64,000 nt of DNA from Prado023 sp963798745 (lineage in GTDB: Bacteria > Actinomycetota > Actinomycetes > S36-B12 > CAIYMF01), in contig CAWCUF010000009.1 in NCBI GenBank assembly GCA_963798745.1, positions 1 through 64,000 on the forward strand, in the 5' to 3' direction. Of this stretch, positions 1 to 7,652 are shown piece after piece. The position numbers and the translations under genes were made by a program. Positions within the stretch are counted from its first letter, which is position 1. Every line of letters starts with the position of its first letter. A model generated the notes under the pieces. The model did not search any database and had not been told where the DNA came from. It worked only from the letters and a program-made list of their open reading frames with translations.

Positions 1-92
1 AGGACGAAGCCGACCTTGTTCTTACGTGCGAACACGGAGACTTCCTCGTCGATCAGGCCCCTGCGAGCTGCGGTGTTGTCGGTGCGTGACAT
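1..92 (-). CDS. Hypothetical protein, 5' end only
   Basis: An ATG at 92-90 on the minus strand is preceded 6 nt upstream by a strong GAGGAGG, so this is a believable start. Thirty residues are visible before the gene leaves the left edge of the window, beginning MSRTDNTAARRGLIDEEV. No family is recognised from this much sequence and no function is offered. Confidence 0.6.
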   Translation of the reverse strand, partial: MSRTDNTAARRGLIDEEVSVFARKNKVGFV

Positions 93-421
93 CGCGCCTC
101 CTCAGGCATCTCGGTGACGACACCTCCAGGGTCGGTGCTTGGGGCTTCCTGCCGTGAGGGTGTCATCACCCGGGATGATCCCGAGGTGTCCTGGGTGACC
201 CGGGTGGACTGTCCCGGGTGTGACGGTGGGCTGCAGGTCGGCACCCGTGGCTACGCGGGCGGCGCGGGCTGGCGTCAAGATCGGCCTGCCACTGTGGAAC
301 GATATCGCGGAGCCGGGTACCAGCCGCCCACTGTCCGGCGGGGACGTGGCCCGTTCGTCCAAGGCCGTGAGCAGAGGCGACCACCTCAGCGGAGAAAGCA
401 CTGAAGCAGCTGATGAGCGCG
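93..421. other. 329-bp stretch without a convincing gene
   Basis: It lies between the partial gene at the left edge and the toxin-antitoxin relic. The open frames crossing it are rich in Arg, Pro and Gly, have no ribosome binding site and show no recognisable motif, so they look like GC-driven open frames. Any lost 3' part of the antitoxin ORF would lie here, but no continuation is readable. Confidence 0.5.
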
Positions 422-487
422 TCACAGGCGGCGTACGGACTCACGCTGGAGCCGTTCAGCCAGTGCTGGATCAATGGTCTTGGCCAT
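422..487 (-). pseudogene. Ribbon-helix-helix antitoxin-like ORF, cut short
   Basis: AAGGAG lies about 6 nt before an ATG at 487. The reading MAKTIDPALAERLQRESVRR runs to a TGA at 424-422, giving only 21 residues. The opening resembles the beta-strand and first helix of short ribbon-helix-helix antitoxins, which normally run on to 50-80 residues, so the rest appears lost to a premature stop or deletion. Its start overlaps the end of the BrnT-like ORF upstream by 17 nt, the usual toxin-then-antitoxin layout of BrnT/BrnA-type pairs. The family assignment is inference from a short match. Confidence 0.4.
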
Positions 488-719
488 CGTCATCTCCTTG
501 CTGGTACAGCTTCAGGTCCGCTCCGGTGGCGGGCCAGGCATTGATTCCGTGCAGGTCACCGTCGAGGTCGCGATAGGCGATCACGACCAGCACCCTCCCG
601 GCGGATCGGGAGCGGTCGATGAACCGCGAGGCTCCCATGCGGGATTTCGGGTCTGCTTCGAGGGCTAGGAGGTTCACGTCTGCCATTACCTCCTGAGTCC
701 ACTCCGGTTCGATGTCCAA
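471..719 (-). CDS. BrnT-like toxin or similar small protein
   Basis: The open frame continues upstream to 842, but recognisable sequence starts near the TTG at 719 (LDIEPEWTQEV). An alternative start is the ATG at 686, which has AGGAGG only 2 nt away. The core has the rhythm of small BrnT-like or DUF4258-like proteins: a segment RVLVVIAYRDLDGDLHGINA followed by WPATGADLKLYQ. The 3' end overlaps the antitoxin-like ORF. If real it would be an RNase-type toxin, but no catalytic residues can be assigned, and with a truncated partner the module is probably dead. The start is uncertain. Confidence 0.4.
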   Translation of the reverse strand: MDIEPEWTQEVMADVNLLALEADPKSRMGASRFIDRSRSAGRVLVVIAYRDLDGDLHGINAWPATGADLKLYQQGDDDGQDH

Positions 720-799
720 GCCCCCGGCGCGCGTTTCGCGGAGTGACTCACCTTCTCGACCCTGGTCCCGACGGTTCGATCGGAGCGGAGGCGTCTCGA

Positions 800-1147
800 T
801 CAGGAACCGGACAACACGCCGGCGCCGTGATAAGGACAGCAAGGAAGACGCTCATCCCCCTGGCGGTTCTCGCCTAGATGGCGGTGGTGCTGGGCGACAC
901 ACTCTCCACACCCGGGTGACAGTCGTCCTACGCTGCCGATGCGGCCCGGGCCTTCGCCGGGATCAATCATGACGGGCGCCGACTGGCCCGACTGGCCCTC
1001 CCAGACGCGGGCGAACCAGGCGTTCCATGCCTCCTCGGCGCGGATGGGTACCTGCTTCTCCAGACTGATCTCCCACTCGTCGCGCCCGTGGTAGTCACCG
1101 AAGCCTTCTGGGTCCAGGTACCTCGATTGCTCTTCGGGGAACGTCAT
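800..1147 (-). pseudogene. SRPBCC/START-like gene, frameshifted
   Basis: The gene starts with ATG at 1147 after GAGG. About 80 residues look like a polyketide-cyclase/START-type protein, with segments EWEISLEKQVPIRAEEAWNA and PVMIDPGEGPGRIGSV. After LSPG (around 920) this frame becomes Arg/His/Cys-rich. The +1 frame instead carries the expected continuation GVESVSPSTTAI and then meets a stop. Family members are about 150-170 residues, so the 3' half is lost. It is divergent from the TetR gene at 1238, with a perfect inverted repeat between them, so it was probably the regulator's target. Frameshift by sequencing error is possible but would not restore a full-length gene. Confidence 0.5.
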
Positions 1148-1195
1148 GGCTGCCGACCTCGCGCCTGATTGTTCATTGGTTCACCGTATCAAGGT

Positions 1196-1219
1196 TCTAG
1201 AGTGGGCGATCACTCTAGA
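1196..1219. promoter_or_regulatory. Inverted-repeat operator for the TetR gene
   Basis: Two perfect 9-bp arms, TCTAGAGTG and CACTCTAGA, are separated by 6 bp. The element lies between the SRPBCC-like relic (minus) and tetR (plus), upstream of a -10 box TAGGCT at 1226-1231. It overlaps where the -35 region would be. Arm length and position are typical for a TetR dimer site, suggesting autoregulation. The binding itself is inferred. Confidence 0.7.
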
Positions 1220-1237
1220 TTGGGGTAGGCTGCGGGG

Positions 1238-1807
1238 ATGGTCAGGCCGAGACAACACAGCCGAGAAGGAATCCTTGCTGCGGCAGCGCTGGTGTTCCGC
1301 GACGTGGGCGTCACTGCCACGACGGCACAGATCGCGAAGGCCGCGAAGGTTTCGAACGGCACTCTGTTCAACTACTACCCCACCAAGCAGTCCCTGATCG
1401 ACGCGCTCTACGTGTGGCTCAAGGCAGACCTTGCCGGGGCGATCGGCACCATCGAGTCCACGATGCCGCCGCGTTCGCAACTGCATCTCATCTGGGACCG
1501 TTGGCTGGATTGGGCCCGGGATCATCCCGACCGGCACGCCGTCATCCATGTCCTGCATCGTTCCGGCCTGGCCAGCGACGCCGCCCGCTCCGAAGCAGGT
1601 GAGCACTTCCAGGTCCCCGCTCGAGTACTGGCAGACGCTCAGGCCGCTGGACTCTTCGTGGACCTCCCGACCATGTACCTCGTCGAGATCATGGAACAGC
1701 AACTCGACCACGCCGCCACCTCCCAACTCGACAGCCGAGCAGAAGAGATCGCGTTCAACGTGATGTGGAACGGCATCACGAGCACTGCGCCCGGCGAGCG
1801 CGGGTGA
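1238..1807 (+). CDS. TetR/AcrR family transcriptional regulator
   Basis: A 189-residue DNA-binding repressor of usual TetR length. The N-terminal helix-turn-helix spans about residues 8-52 (GILAAAALVFRDVGVTATT, then IAKAAKVSNGTLFNYYPTK). The rest is the variable helical ligand domain. The ATG is 6 nt downstream of TAGGCT and has no ribosome binding site, so translation is probably leaderless. The operator at 1196-1219 points to autorepression. The divergent SRPBCC-like gene is broken and an SDR follows 99 nt downstream on the same strand, so the SDR is the likeliest remaining target. The ligand is unknown. Confidence 0.9.
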   Translation: MVRPRQHSREGILAAAALVFRDVGVTATTAQIAKAAKVSNGTLFNYYPTKQSLIDALYVWLKADLAGAIGTIESTMPPRSQLHLIWDRWLDWARDHPDRHAVIHVLHRSGLASDAARSEAGEHFQVPARVLADAQAAGLFVDLPTMYLVEIMEQQLDHAATSQLDSRAEEIAFNVMWNGITSTAPGERG

Positions 1808-1906
1808 ACCGCAGAACCCCCCGCGTGCCCGGAATCCCCCAAGGCCCGTTCGCGACCAGGTAGACCCCGAAACCCAACCACCACCACCGCAAAGGGCGCT
1901 CCACAC

Positions 1907-2848
1907 ATGACGAAGGCACCACAGATCACGGACTGGAAGATCCAGCAGCTCGAGGACCTGACGGGCAAGCGATACCTCATCACCGGCGGCAACTCCGGAA
2001 TCGGGCTCGCAGCAGCAGCACATCTGCGTCGGGCGAACGCCGACGTGTTCATCGCCTGCCGCTCACGCTCCAAAGCAGCTGACGCAGCAGCCCGGCTCAC
2101 TCAGATCCACAGCGACGGGGCCGTGGAAGTCATCGAACTCGACCTGGCCAGCCTCGACTCAATCCGATCAGCGAACGACGAGATCCGCCGCCATACCGAC
2201 GGCCTGGACGCGGTGATCAACAACGCCGGTGTCATGCAGACCCCTCAGCAACAGACCGCCGACGGCTTTGAGTTGCAGTTCGGAACGAACCATCTCGGCC
2301 ATTTCATGTTGAACCACTTGGTCTTCGATCTGATCACGGCTCGGTCGGGTCGCGTCGTTCCTGTGAGCTCGATCGCACATCGGCAGGCCGACGGCATCAA
2401 CTTCGATGACCCGATGTTCACACGCGACTACTCACCGACGAAGGCCTACGGCCAGAGCAAGCTCGCGAACCTGATGTACGGCCTGGAACTCGCCCGCCGA
2501 CTCGACGCCGCCGACTCAAGCGTGATCTCCGTGACCGCCCATCCCGGTTACTCCGCGACCAACCTGCAGAGCTCCGGACCGACCGGGTTCTTCAAACTGC
2601 TGTACAAGGCAACGAACGCGCTGATGGCGCAATCCGCTGCTGACGGCGCTGTTCCCGAAGTGCTCGCCGCCGCAGGAATCGAAGCAGAGAACGGGGCCTA
2701 CTACGGGTCGACGAAGTTTGGGGAGACGCGTGGGGCCGTCGGTGAGTGCCAACCCTCCGACGCAGCACAGAACCAAGCCGCAGCCAGCCGTCTCTGGTCC
2801 CTCAGCGAAGACCTCCTGGGCATCAAGTTCACAATCAACCCGACATAG
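1907..2848 (+). CDS. Short-chain dehydrogenase/reductase (RDH/WWOX-like)
   Basis: A 313-residue NAD(P)-dependent oxidoreductase of the classical-to-extended SDR type, probably cytosolic. Visible motifs are the nucleotide-binding TGGNSGIG (residues 26-33), NNAG (105-108), a Ser at 154/155 and the YxxxK catalytic pair Y181/K185. The sequence around FGTNHLGHFMLNHLV and YGQSKLANLMYG matches the retinol-dehydrogenase/WW-domain-oxidoreductase group. The substrate cannot be read from sequence. It follows the TetR gene on the same strand and may be controlled by it. Confidence 0.9.
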   Translation: MTKAPQITDWKIQQLEDLTGKRYLITGGNSGIGLAAAAHLRRANADVFIACRSRSKAADAAARLTQIHSDGAVEVIELDLASLDSIRSANDEIRRHTDGLDAVINNAGVMQTPQQQTADGFELQFGTNHLGHFMLNHLVFDLITARSGRVVPVSSIAHRQADGINFDDPMFTRDYSPTKAYGQSKLANLMYGLELARRLDAADSSVISVTAHPGYSATNLQSSGPTGFFKLLYKATNALMAQSAADGAVPEVLAAAGIEAENGAYYGSTKFGETRGAVGECQPSDAAQNQAAASRLWSLSEDLLGIKFTINPT

Positions 2849-3166
2849 ACCGAGCCCACTGCAGACTCGGATCGACAGAACCCGGATAACCCGCAACGGT
2901 CCCACCGGCGGGAGCAAGACACCCGCCGCCCGCGCGTGGGAGTGCCGCGGGTTTGCGGCGTCCGTTGTCGCGGGCGTTGCGTGCGGAACTCGGGGGGCGT
3001 CGGCCGGGTGTTGTCATAGTTGCCCCGGTTGGCGTGGCGTGGGGTGCCCGTCGATGTTCCTCGGGAAGGAAGGCCGGATTCCGGAAGGCTTGGAGAGCGC
3101 TGGCGGTTGAGCGGGCGGGCCTGCCGCATGTCGTCGTGACCGCTTCGCTCTGGCGCGGGGTGTGGG
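2849..3166. other. 318-bp intergenic stretch
   Basis: It lies between the SDR stop and the sigma-factor remnant. A GC-rich inverted segment near 2903-2932 (CCCACCGGCGGG and neighbouring GCCGCCC runs) could act as a terminator for the SDR but has no T tract. No coding sequence was recognised on either strand. Confidence 0.4.
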
Positions 3167-3343
3167 TCAGAGGAAGTCGCGGAGTCCGATCTGGCGGGTG
3201 GGGTGCCGCAGCTCGGACAGGGCCTTGGACTCGACTTGTCGGATCCGTTCCCGGGTCACGCCCTGTACCCGTCCGATCTCCTCCAGGGTTCTCGGTTTGC
3301 CATCGACGAGGCCGAACCGCATCCGCATCACGTCAGGGCCCGG
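3167..3343 (-). pseudogene. C-terminal fragment of a SigA/HrdB-like sigma factor
   Basis: On the minus strand about 55 residues ending DFL* read as sigma-70 region 4. They include RMRFGLVDGKPRTLEEIG, GVTRERIRQVESKALSELRH and PTRQIGLRDFL, the classic C-terminal helix-turn-helix that contacts the -35 element. Nothing upstream of about 3343 continues regions 1-3: the frame meets a TGA within a few codons. This is therefore a detached 3' end of a group 1/2 sigma gene of about 300-500 residues, not a working gene. It is too divergent from SigA consensus to be a recent copy. Confidence 0.8.
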
Positions 3344-3723
3344 GTCAAGTGGTCAAGCACTGCCGGCTCGCTCCGACCGGGGGCCCATCCAGCGGACAGA
3401 GTCGCGGCACGACCAATCCTGCGTTGGAGAGAGCGCTCTCACGGCTCGGGGTGGCGCGCCGCCGCTGACTTGTCAGCCGCGATCGTCGGCCCTGCGCGGC
3501 ACCCGCTGGTCGTCCAGGGCGGCTCCCGCTTCGGGGGTCATCGGCTCACCGCTCAGGGACTGGCCCTGCCTCGCTGGCAGACGCCCCGCCTGCACACCGC
3601 CCATCGAGATGCGTCCTGTGCGCCAGTCGTCTCGCGGCGAAGTGACCGCCGCGCCAACCGGGTCGGGCAGGCGGGTCCGGTTGCCGCGGCGCGCGAGGAC
3701 TCACTCGACGCTAGGTTGGTTGC
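3344..3723. other. 380-bp stretch with an isolated palindrome
   Basis: No gene was recognised. A perfect 12-bp palindrome GAGAGCGCTCTC (3429-3440) with a central CG resembles LacI-family half-site spacing, but no LacI-type regulator lies nearby. The last 15 bases form the promoter of the aldo/keto reductase: TAGGTT at 3711-3716 is 7 nt before its ATG. Confidence 0.4.
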
Positions 3724-4722
3724 ATGACTTCTCGCGTCTCGCAGCAGCGCATGAACCGCAGGCCCCTGGGCGCCCGGAGCGGGCTGGAGGTGTCTGAGGT
3801 CGGGCTTGGGCTCTGGGCGGTTTCGGGCAGCGAATGGGGCCCTGTCCAGGACGAGGAGAATCTCGAGGCGATCGAGTCGGCACTGGAGTCAGGCGTGAAC
3901 TTCTTCGACACCGCCGACGTCTACGGAGGCGGTCACTCGGAGGAGTTGCTGGGCCGAGCGATACAGACGAGGCGCGCGGCGTTCGTCGTGGCCACGAAGA
4001 TCGGCTGGATCGACTTCGACGGCGAAGCGAACCGCTCACAGTACGACAGCGTGGACAAGCTGGTGGCCGGGGTGGAGGGGTCGCTGCGCCGCCTGGGTAC
4101 CGACCGCATCGATGTCATCCAGTGCCACGTGGACTACCCCGAACCCAACACGCAGGTCTTCATCGAGGGGTTTCGGCGACTCAAGGAGGCCGGAACGGTC
4201 CGGGCGTGGGGGGTCAGTACGAGCGATCCCGACCACCTGCGCCGATTCAACGCCGACGGTGACTGCGATGTGCTGCAGACCGACTACTCCATCCTCAACC
4301 GGACTGCGGAGGCGGAGCTCTTCCCCTATTGCCAGGAGAACGGGATCGGCGTGATCGTGCGTGGTCCGCTCGCGATGGGCCTTCTCACGGGCAAGTACAC
4401 GACCTCCGACACCTTCCCGGAGGGTGACTTCCGGCGGGCCTGGATCGAGGACCCCGCACAGCACGAGCAGTTCCTGCGCGACCTGGACACCGTGGACAAG
4501 TTGCGCGGCGTGGTTCCCGACGGCGAGTCGATGGCGCAGTTCGCTCTGCGGTTCGTCCGCAGCCATCCAGCGGTCAGCACAGTGATACCCGGTGCCAAGG
4601 ACCGCCGACAAGCCGAGTCCAACTCGGCCGCTGGGCTCAGGCCACCGCTGTCAGATCAGGAGAAGGCGGCCGTTGATCGACTCGTCTCCCCGGGGGGCGG
4701 CCGCAAGATCTGGCCTGCGTAG
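3724..4722 (+). CDS. Aldo/keto reductase
   Basis: A 332-residue NADPH-dependent oxidoreductase with a (beta/alpha)8 barrel. The catalytic tetrad is visible: D62 and Y67 in FFDTADVYGG, K92 in VATKIG and H135 in IQCHVDY. C-terminal cofactor-phosphate motifs include STVIPGAKDRRQAESN. The reach to about 330 residues and the GPLAMGLLTGKY stretch fit the AKR11/AKR13-like bacterial group acting on sugars or aldehydes. The substrate is unknown. The -10-like TAGGTT at 3711-3716 lies 7 nt before the ATG and no ribosome binding site is present, so it is probably leaderless. It stands alone between degraded regions. Confidence 0.92.
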   Translation: MTSRVSQQRMNRRPLGARSGLEVSEVGLGLWAVSGSEWGPVQDEENLEAIESALESGVNFFDTADVYGGGHSEELLGRAIQTRRAAFVVATKIGWIDFDGEANRSQYDSVDKLVAGVEGSLRRLGTDRIDVIQCHVDYPEPNTQVFIEGFRRLKEAGTVRAWGVSTSDPDHLRRFNADGDCDVLQTDYSILNRTAEAELFPYCQENGIGVIVRGPLAMGLLTGKYTTSDTFPEGDFRRAWIEDPAQHEQFLRDLDTVDKLRGVVPDGESMAQFALRFVRSHPAVSTVIPGAKDRRQAESNSAAGLRPPLSDQEKAAVDRLVSPGGGRKIWPA

Positions 4723-4884
4723 ACATCCAGGGCACACGGTCGCGCGTGCGTGTTTCCCTGCTGGGGCGCGTTGCGCTGCCGTCCTCCCAGGTCGCGCAGC
4801 GATCGCGGTGCCTTGGTTCGATGCCGCCCGCACTGACCACTGCGATGCTTGCCCCGGGCGCGATGGGCGGCAAGAGGGACGCGC

Positions 4885-5207
4885 TTACGGGGAGGTCGGT
4901 GTCTGTTCGGTGACTGCTGTCTGGACGCACTCGAACGCCGTCCGATAGGCCGCGTGGACGCCCTGGGTGGCACCCTCCACGTCCCGGGCTCACAACCGTT
5001 CGAAGGACTGCGATCCCTGGACCAGATACGTGATCCGGTCACTCCAATGATTGCCGGTCCAGTAGGCGCCCATGACCACCCGATCGTCGGCGCCCGTGAT
5101 CGGGACCGTCATGACGACGGAGCGGGCACCGCGTGCTTGAGTCGATGTTTCGGCTGGCTGTCCGATGAGCTGTACGTGTGGTCGGCGCGAAGGCGGTAGT
5201 TGGACAT
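4885..5207 (-). pseudogene. Unknown gene interrupted by an in-frame stop
   Basis: The minus-strand frame reads credible protein, GADDRVVMGAYWTGNHWSDR then ITYLVQGSQSFERL, and meets TGA at 4992-4990. The same frame then continues for 34 sensible residues (ARDVEGATQGVHAAYRT...) to TAA at 4887-4885. A TGG-to-TGA change would explain the break. The 5' end is unclear: upstream of about 5180 two frames compete. The family is not recognised. Readthrough, or two separate short ORFs, cannot be excluded. Confidence 0.4.
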
Positions 5208-5216
5208 GGCCCGGTA

Positions 5217-5952
5217 CGAATGCCTCGACCGGCATCGCATCGTCGTGATGCTGTGCAAGCCTGGCGCCGAGTCGTACTTGCGTGCCGCCGGGCATCTTCG
5301 CCTATCGCCCCCCTGGGGCAGGCGTCACGACGCATCACCGGCCAGCCCGTGGAGCGCCTTCTACTCTGACTGCCCAGCGCCAAGCCCCTTCACCGCGCCG
5401 CCGCCCGCCCACCGGCCGCATGCGCGAGGGCCTGCCGAGACCGGTCCCAGCCACTTCATCCATCGCGCCGGTGGTATCCCGACTGCTGAGACCTGGCCGG
5501 AGGACACGTCGAGCCAGGCGAGTCGCCTCGCGAGGCTGTCCGTCGGGAATGCCTCGAAGAACTCGGTGTCAGGTCCGAGACCCTCAACCCGTCCCGATCA
5601 CGACCAGCGACCCCACCCTCGACATGCAGGCGTTCCTCGTCACGCGCTGGGACGTCGAGCCTGTCAACGCTGCGGCTGCTGGCCGACCGCCGCGACGAGC
5701 TGTCAGCGCGGTCGCGGTCGAACTCGCTCGCCTCTCGAAGCAAGAGGGCATCGACGCGCATTGGCCACGGACTGGAGATCACCGCATGACACTCTCAGGT
5801 GCAACCGCCATCATCCAGGTGAGTTGCCGGCCCCGGCAGCTGATCCTCATGCGGAACCGGATCATCAGTTGCGGATGAGAGCACGAACGCACACCCGCGA
5901 GCCGGACCTCGACGGGGTCGGGTAGCAAACCGGGCCGTCGAACCGTGTTCCA
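5217..5952. other. Approximately 735-bp degraded stretch
   Basis: The open frames crossing this stretch on both strands are Arg/Pro/Thr-rich, overlap one another and lack ribosome binding sites. One plus-strand segment around 5610-5660 (TSDPTLDMQAFLVTRWDV) looks more protein-like, but no start, end or family can be assigned. Probably gene remains. Confidence 0.4.
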
Positions 5953-5991
5953 CAAACGTGCGTTTGCACAAGCAGGCGTTTGTTGTAGCGT
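5953..5991 (+). promoter_or_regulatory. Promoter with palindrome upstream of the ArsR gene
   Basis: A 14-bp palindrome, CAAACG-TG-CGTTTG, occupies 5953-5966, and the right arm CGTTTG recurs at 5977-5982. It overlaps a possible -35 TTGCAC (5964-5969), 16 bp from a -10-like TAGCGT (5986-5991). The position suggests that the ArsR-type regulator downstream binds here and represses itself. The promoter hexamers are a weak match. Confidence 0.45.
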
Positions 5992-6010
5992 TGAGGTCGG
6001 AGGTGACCCC

Positions 6011-6292
6011 GTGGCTCAGTCGCAGGTGGTGCTGGATCGCGCTTTTGGTGCGCTGTCCGATCCGAATCGCCGCGCCATCTTGGGGGTCGTGCGCAGCGGG
6101 CGGCGGGCCGTGGGCGAGATCGCGCAGGAGCTCGGGCTGTCGCAGCAGATCGTGTCCCACCACCTCAAGGTGCTCCACACCGCGGGTCTGGTCACGGGAA
6201 CGCGATCGGGCACTCGTCACCTGTACGCGGTCCGAGTCGATGGACTCGTCGCCGGGAAGGCGTTCTTCGACGACTTCTGTCCGAGCGGCTGA
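6011..6292 (+). CDS. ArsR-family winged-helix regulator
   Basis: GTG at 6011 is chosen because GGAGGTGA (5999-6006) sits just upstream; an ATG at 5945 would lack one. The 93-residue product is a compact winged helix: ALSDPNRRAILGVV, then recognition helix LGLSQQIVSHHLKVLHTAGL and a wing with RSGTRHLYAV. No metal-binding Cys pairs are visible. It belongs to the ArsR type that is paired with AHSA1/SRPBCC proteins rather than metal sensors. An SRPBCC gene follows 45 nt downstream, as usual for this type, but is truncated. Confidence 0.9.
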   Translation: MAQSQVVLDRAFGALSDPNRRAILGVVRSGRRAVGEIAQELGLSQQIVSHHLKVLHTAGLVTGTRSGTRHLYAVRVDGLVAGKAFFDDFCPSG

Positions 6293-6337
6293 ACATCCTG
6301 AAGCAGGTTGTCGAGCAGTCCGTGTCGGGAGATGCAC

Positions 6338-6655
6338 GTGGCTGAGCATCGGACCACGATCGACATCGACGCCCCACCCGAGGTCGTCTTCCCGTTCCTG
6401 GTGACCGATGCGGGCATGACCGCCTGGTTGGGCCAGTGGGCGGCACTCGAGCCGCTACCGGGGGGCTCGTTCGCCGTCGACATCGCCGGCTATCCGGCCC
6501 GGGGGTCGTTCCTCGTCGTGGACCCGCCTCGACGAGTGATGGTCTCCTGGGGGTTCGCCGGGAACGAAGACCTGCCACCGGGAGCATCGACCGTCTCCTT
6601 CAAACTGACTGCCATCGCATCCGGAACCCGCGGGGCGGCCTCCCGGGTCAGGTAG
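6338..6655 (+). pseudogene. AHSA1/SRPBCC-domain protein, C-terminally truncated
   Basis: A GTG at 6338 has GGGAG 6 nt upstream. The N-terminal two thirds read as an activator-of-Hsp90-homologue-1-like START domain (TTIDIDAPPEVVFPFLV, MTAWLGQWAALEPLPGGSF, PRRVMVSWGFAGNEDLPPG). After KLTAIASGT the frame becomes GAASRVR and stops, at about 105 residues against the usual 140-160. The C-terminal helix, which normally contains a conserved GW motif, is missing, so the pocket is open and the product probably non-functional. It is the ArsR gene's expected partner. Confidence 0.65.
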
Positions 6656-6659
6656 CGGC

Positions 6660-7075
6660 GCCGCACGTAGCGCCCGCGCCCAAGCCGAGCACGGCACCAT
6701 CTGGACGGCGGGCCAGATCGAGGTGTGGCGGGCCAAGGCCGCCGGGCTGCGCAAAGCCCAAGTCGAGTCGCCCGCGCGGTGGCCGCGGCCAACAACGCGG
6801 TCAAGGACGCCATCACCGACGCCCCAGAGCTGACCCTGGAACAGGCCGCAGCCCTGACGCCGTGGGGACCGACCCGACGCGGTTCGCGGACCTGCTGGCC
6901 GCCGCGGAGAAGGGGCCGGTCACCTTCGAGCACCGACATGGATCGCGGCAAGTCCGGAAGCCGAGGGCGTCGCGCGCCAAGTCCACCTCCGGACCCGCGA
7001 GGTAGGCGTCGAACCCGGCGAGCAGGCAGCGAAGACCCCGAAAGAGGTCCGCAGCTGCTCATGGGACATGGCGGC
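6660..7075 (+). pseudogene. Multiply frameshifted gene remnant
   Basis: Sensible protein sequence runs through three plus-strand frames in turn: IWTAGQIEVWRAKAAGLRKA, then AVAAANNAVKDAITDAPELT with LEQAAALTP, then DPTRFADLLAAAEKGPVTFE. Possibly VEPGEQAAKTPKEVRSC follows further on. At least two frameshifts are needed. No family is recognised. The 290 bp that follow, up to 7364, hold no recognisable gene. Confidence 0.35.
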
Positions 7076-7364
7076 GAGGTCATCGCGGCCTGCGCTCGCG
7101 TTCGCCGGACGACGTCACCGGTTCCGCTGAGCCGCTCGACGGTGTCCGGATGGGAATGGTTGCGAGGCAGTCGCTACGGGACCAACCGTCACGCGACACT
7201 CGCGGATAGACGTGACGTCGTCCGTCTGGGTCGGTAGCTCAACGCTCAACGCGACGGTCCTCGCGGGCTGGATCTGAGGCTCGGGCAGCGTGTTCGCTGG
7301 AGCCACCACTGTTCAGCGGGTGGGAATCGCCTTGGTCCGGTAGGTGACGCAGCCGTGGTGGTGT

Positions 7365-7652
7365 TCAGTTGGCATGCGCCGGTGAGTGGTTCGACTCGGA
7401 TGCCGTGCCGAGCACGATGGTGAGGACCCCGGTTGCCAACAGCGCCCCGCCGATTGGCGGCAGGGACGTTGCCACCTGTGCGGCGGTTGCACGGGCGCCA
7501 ATGAACTCGATGACGACCCCGGCGGTGATCAGGCGTGCCCCCACCGTCGCGGAGCGGGCCAGGGGGACGTTGAGGGCCTTGGTGACTTCGGCTGAGCCTG
7601 CCCCATCGGTGACGCTCGCCCTACAGTGGACGTGTGAGAGCAGCGGTGTCAC
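7365..7652 (-). CDS. Possible small membrane protein
   Basis: The last 70 residues contain two hydrophobic segments (ARLITAGVVIEFIGARATA and LPPIGGALLATGVLTIVLG) and end in a His-containing polar tail, compatible with a two-helix membrane protein. The only in-frame start is GTG at 7652, inside the 5' end of the plus-strand dehydrogenase gene, without a ribosome binding site. The first 25 residues are unconvincing. It may be a gene whose 5' end was lost. No function is assigned. Confidence 0.35.
   Translation of the reverse strand: MTPLLSHVHCRASVTDGAGSAEVTKALNVPLARSATVGARLITAGVVIEFIGARATAAQVATSLPPIGGALLATGVLTIVLGTASESNHSPAHAN

Noticed and set aside
3429..3440. LacI-type palindrome GAGAGCGCTCTC
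   Set aside because: No LacI-family gene or promoter lies close, and a 12-bp GC-rich palindrome is not rare in such DNA. Kept only as a note.
2953..3797. Overlapping Arg-rich open frames on the plus strand
   Set aside because: They run across the sigma-factor fragment on the other strand and into the aldo/keto reductase gene, without start signals or recognisable domains.
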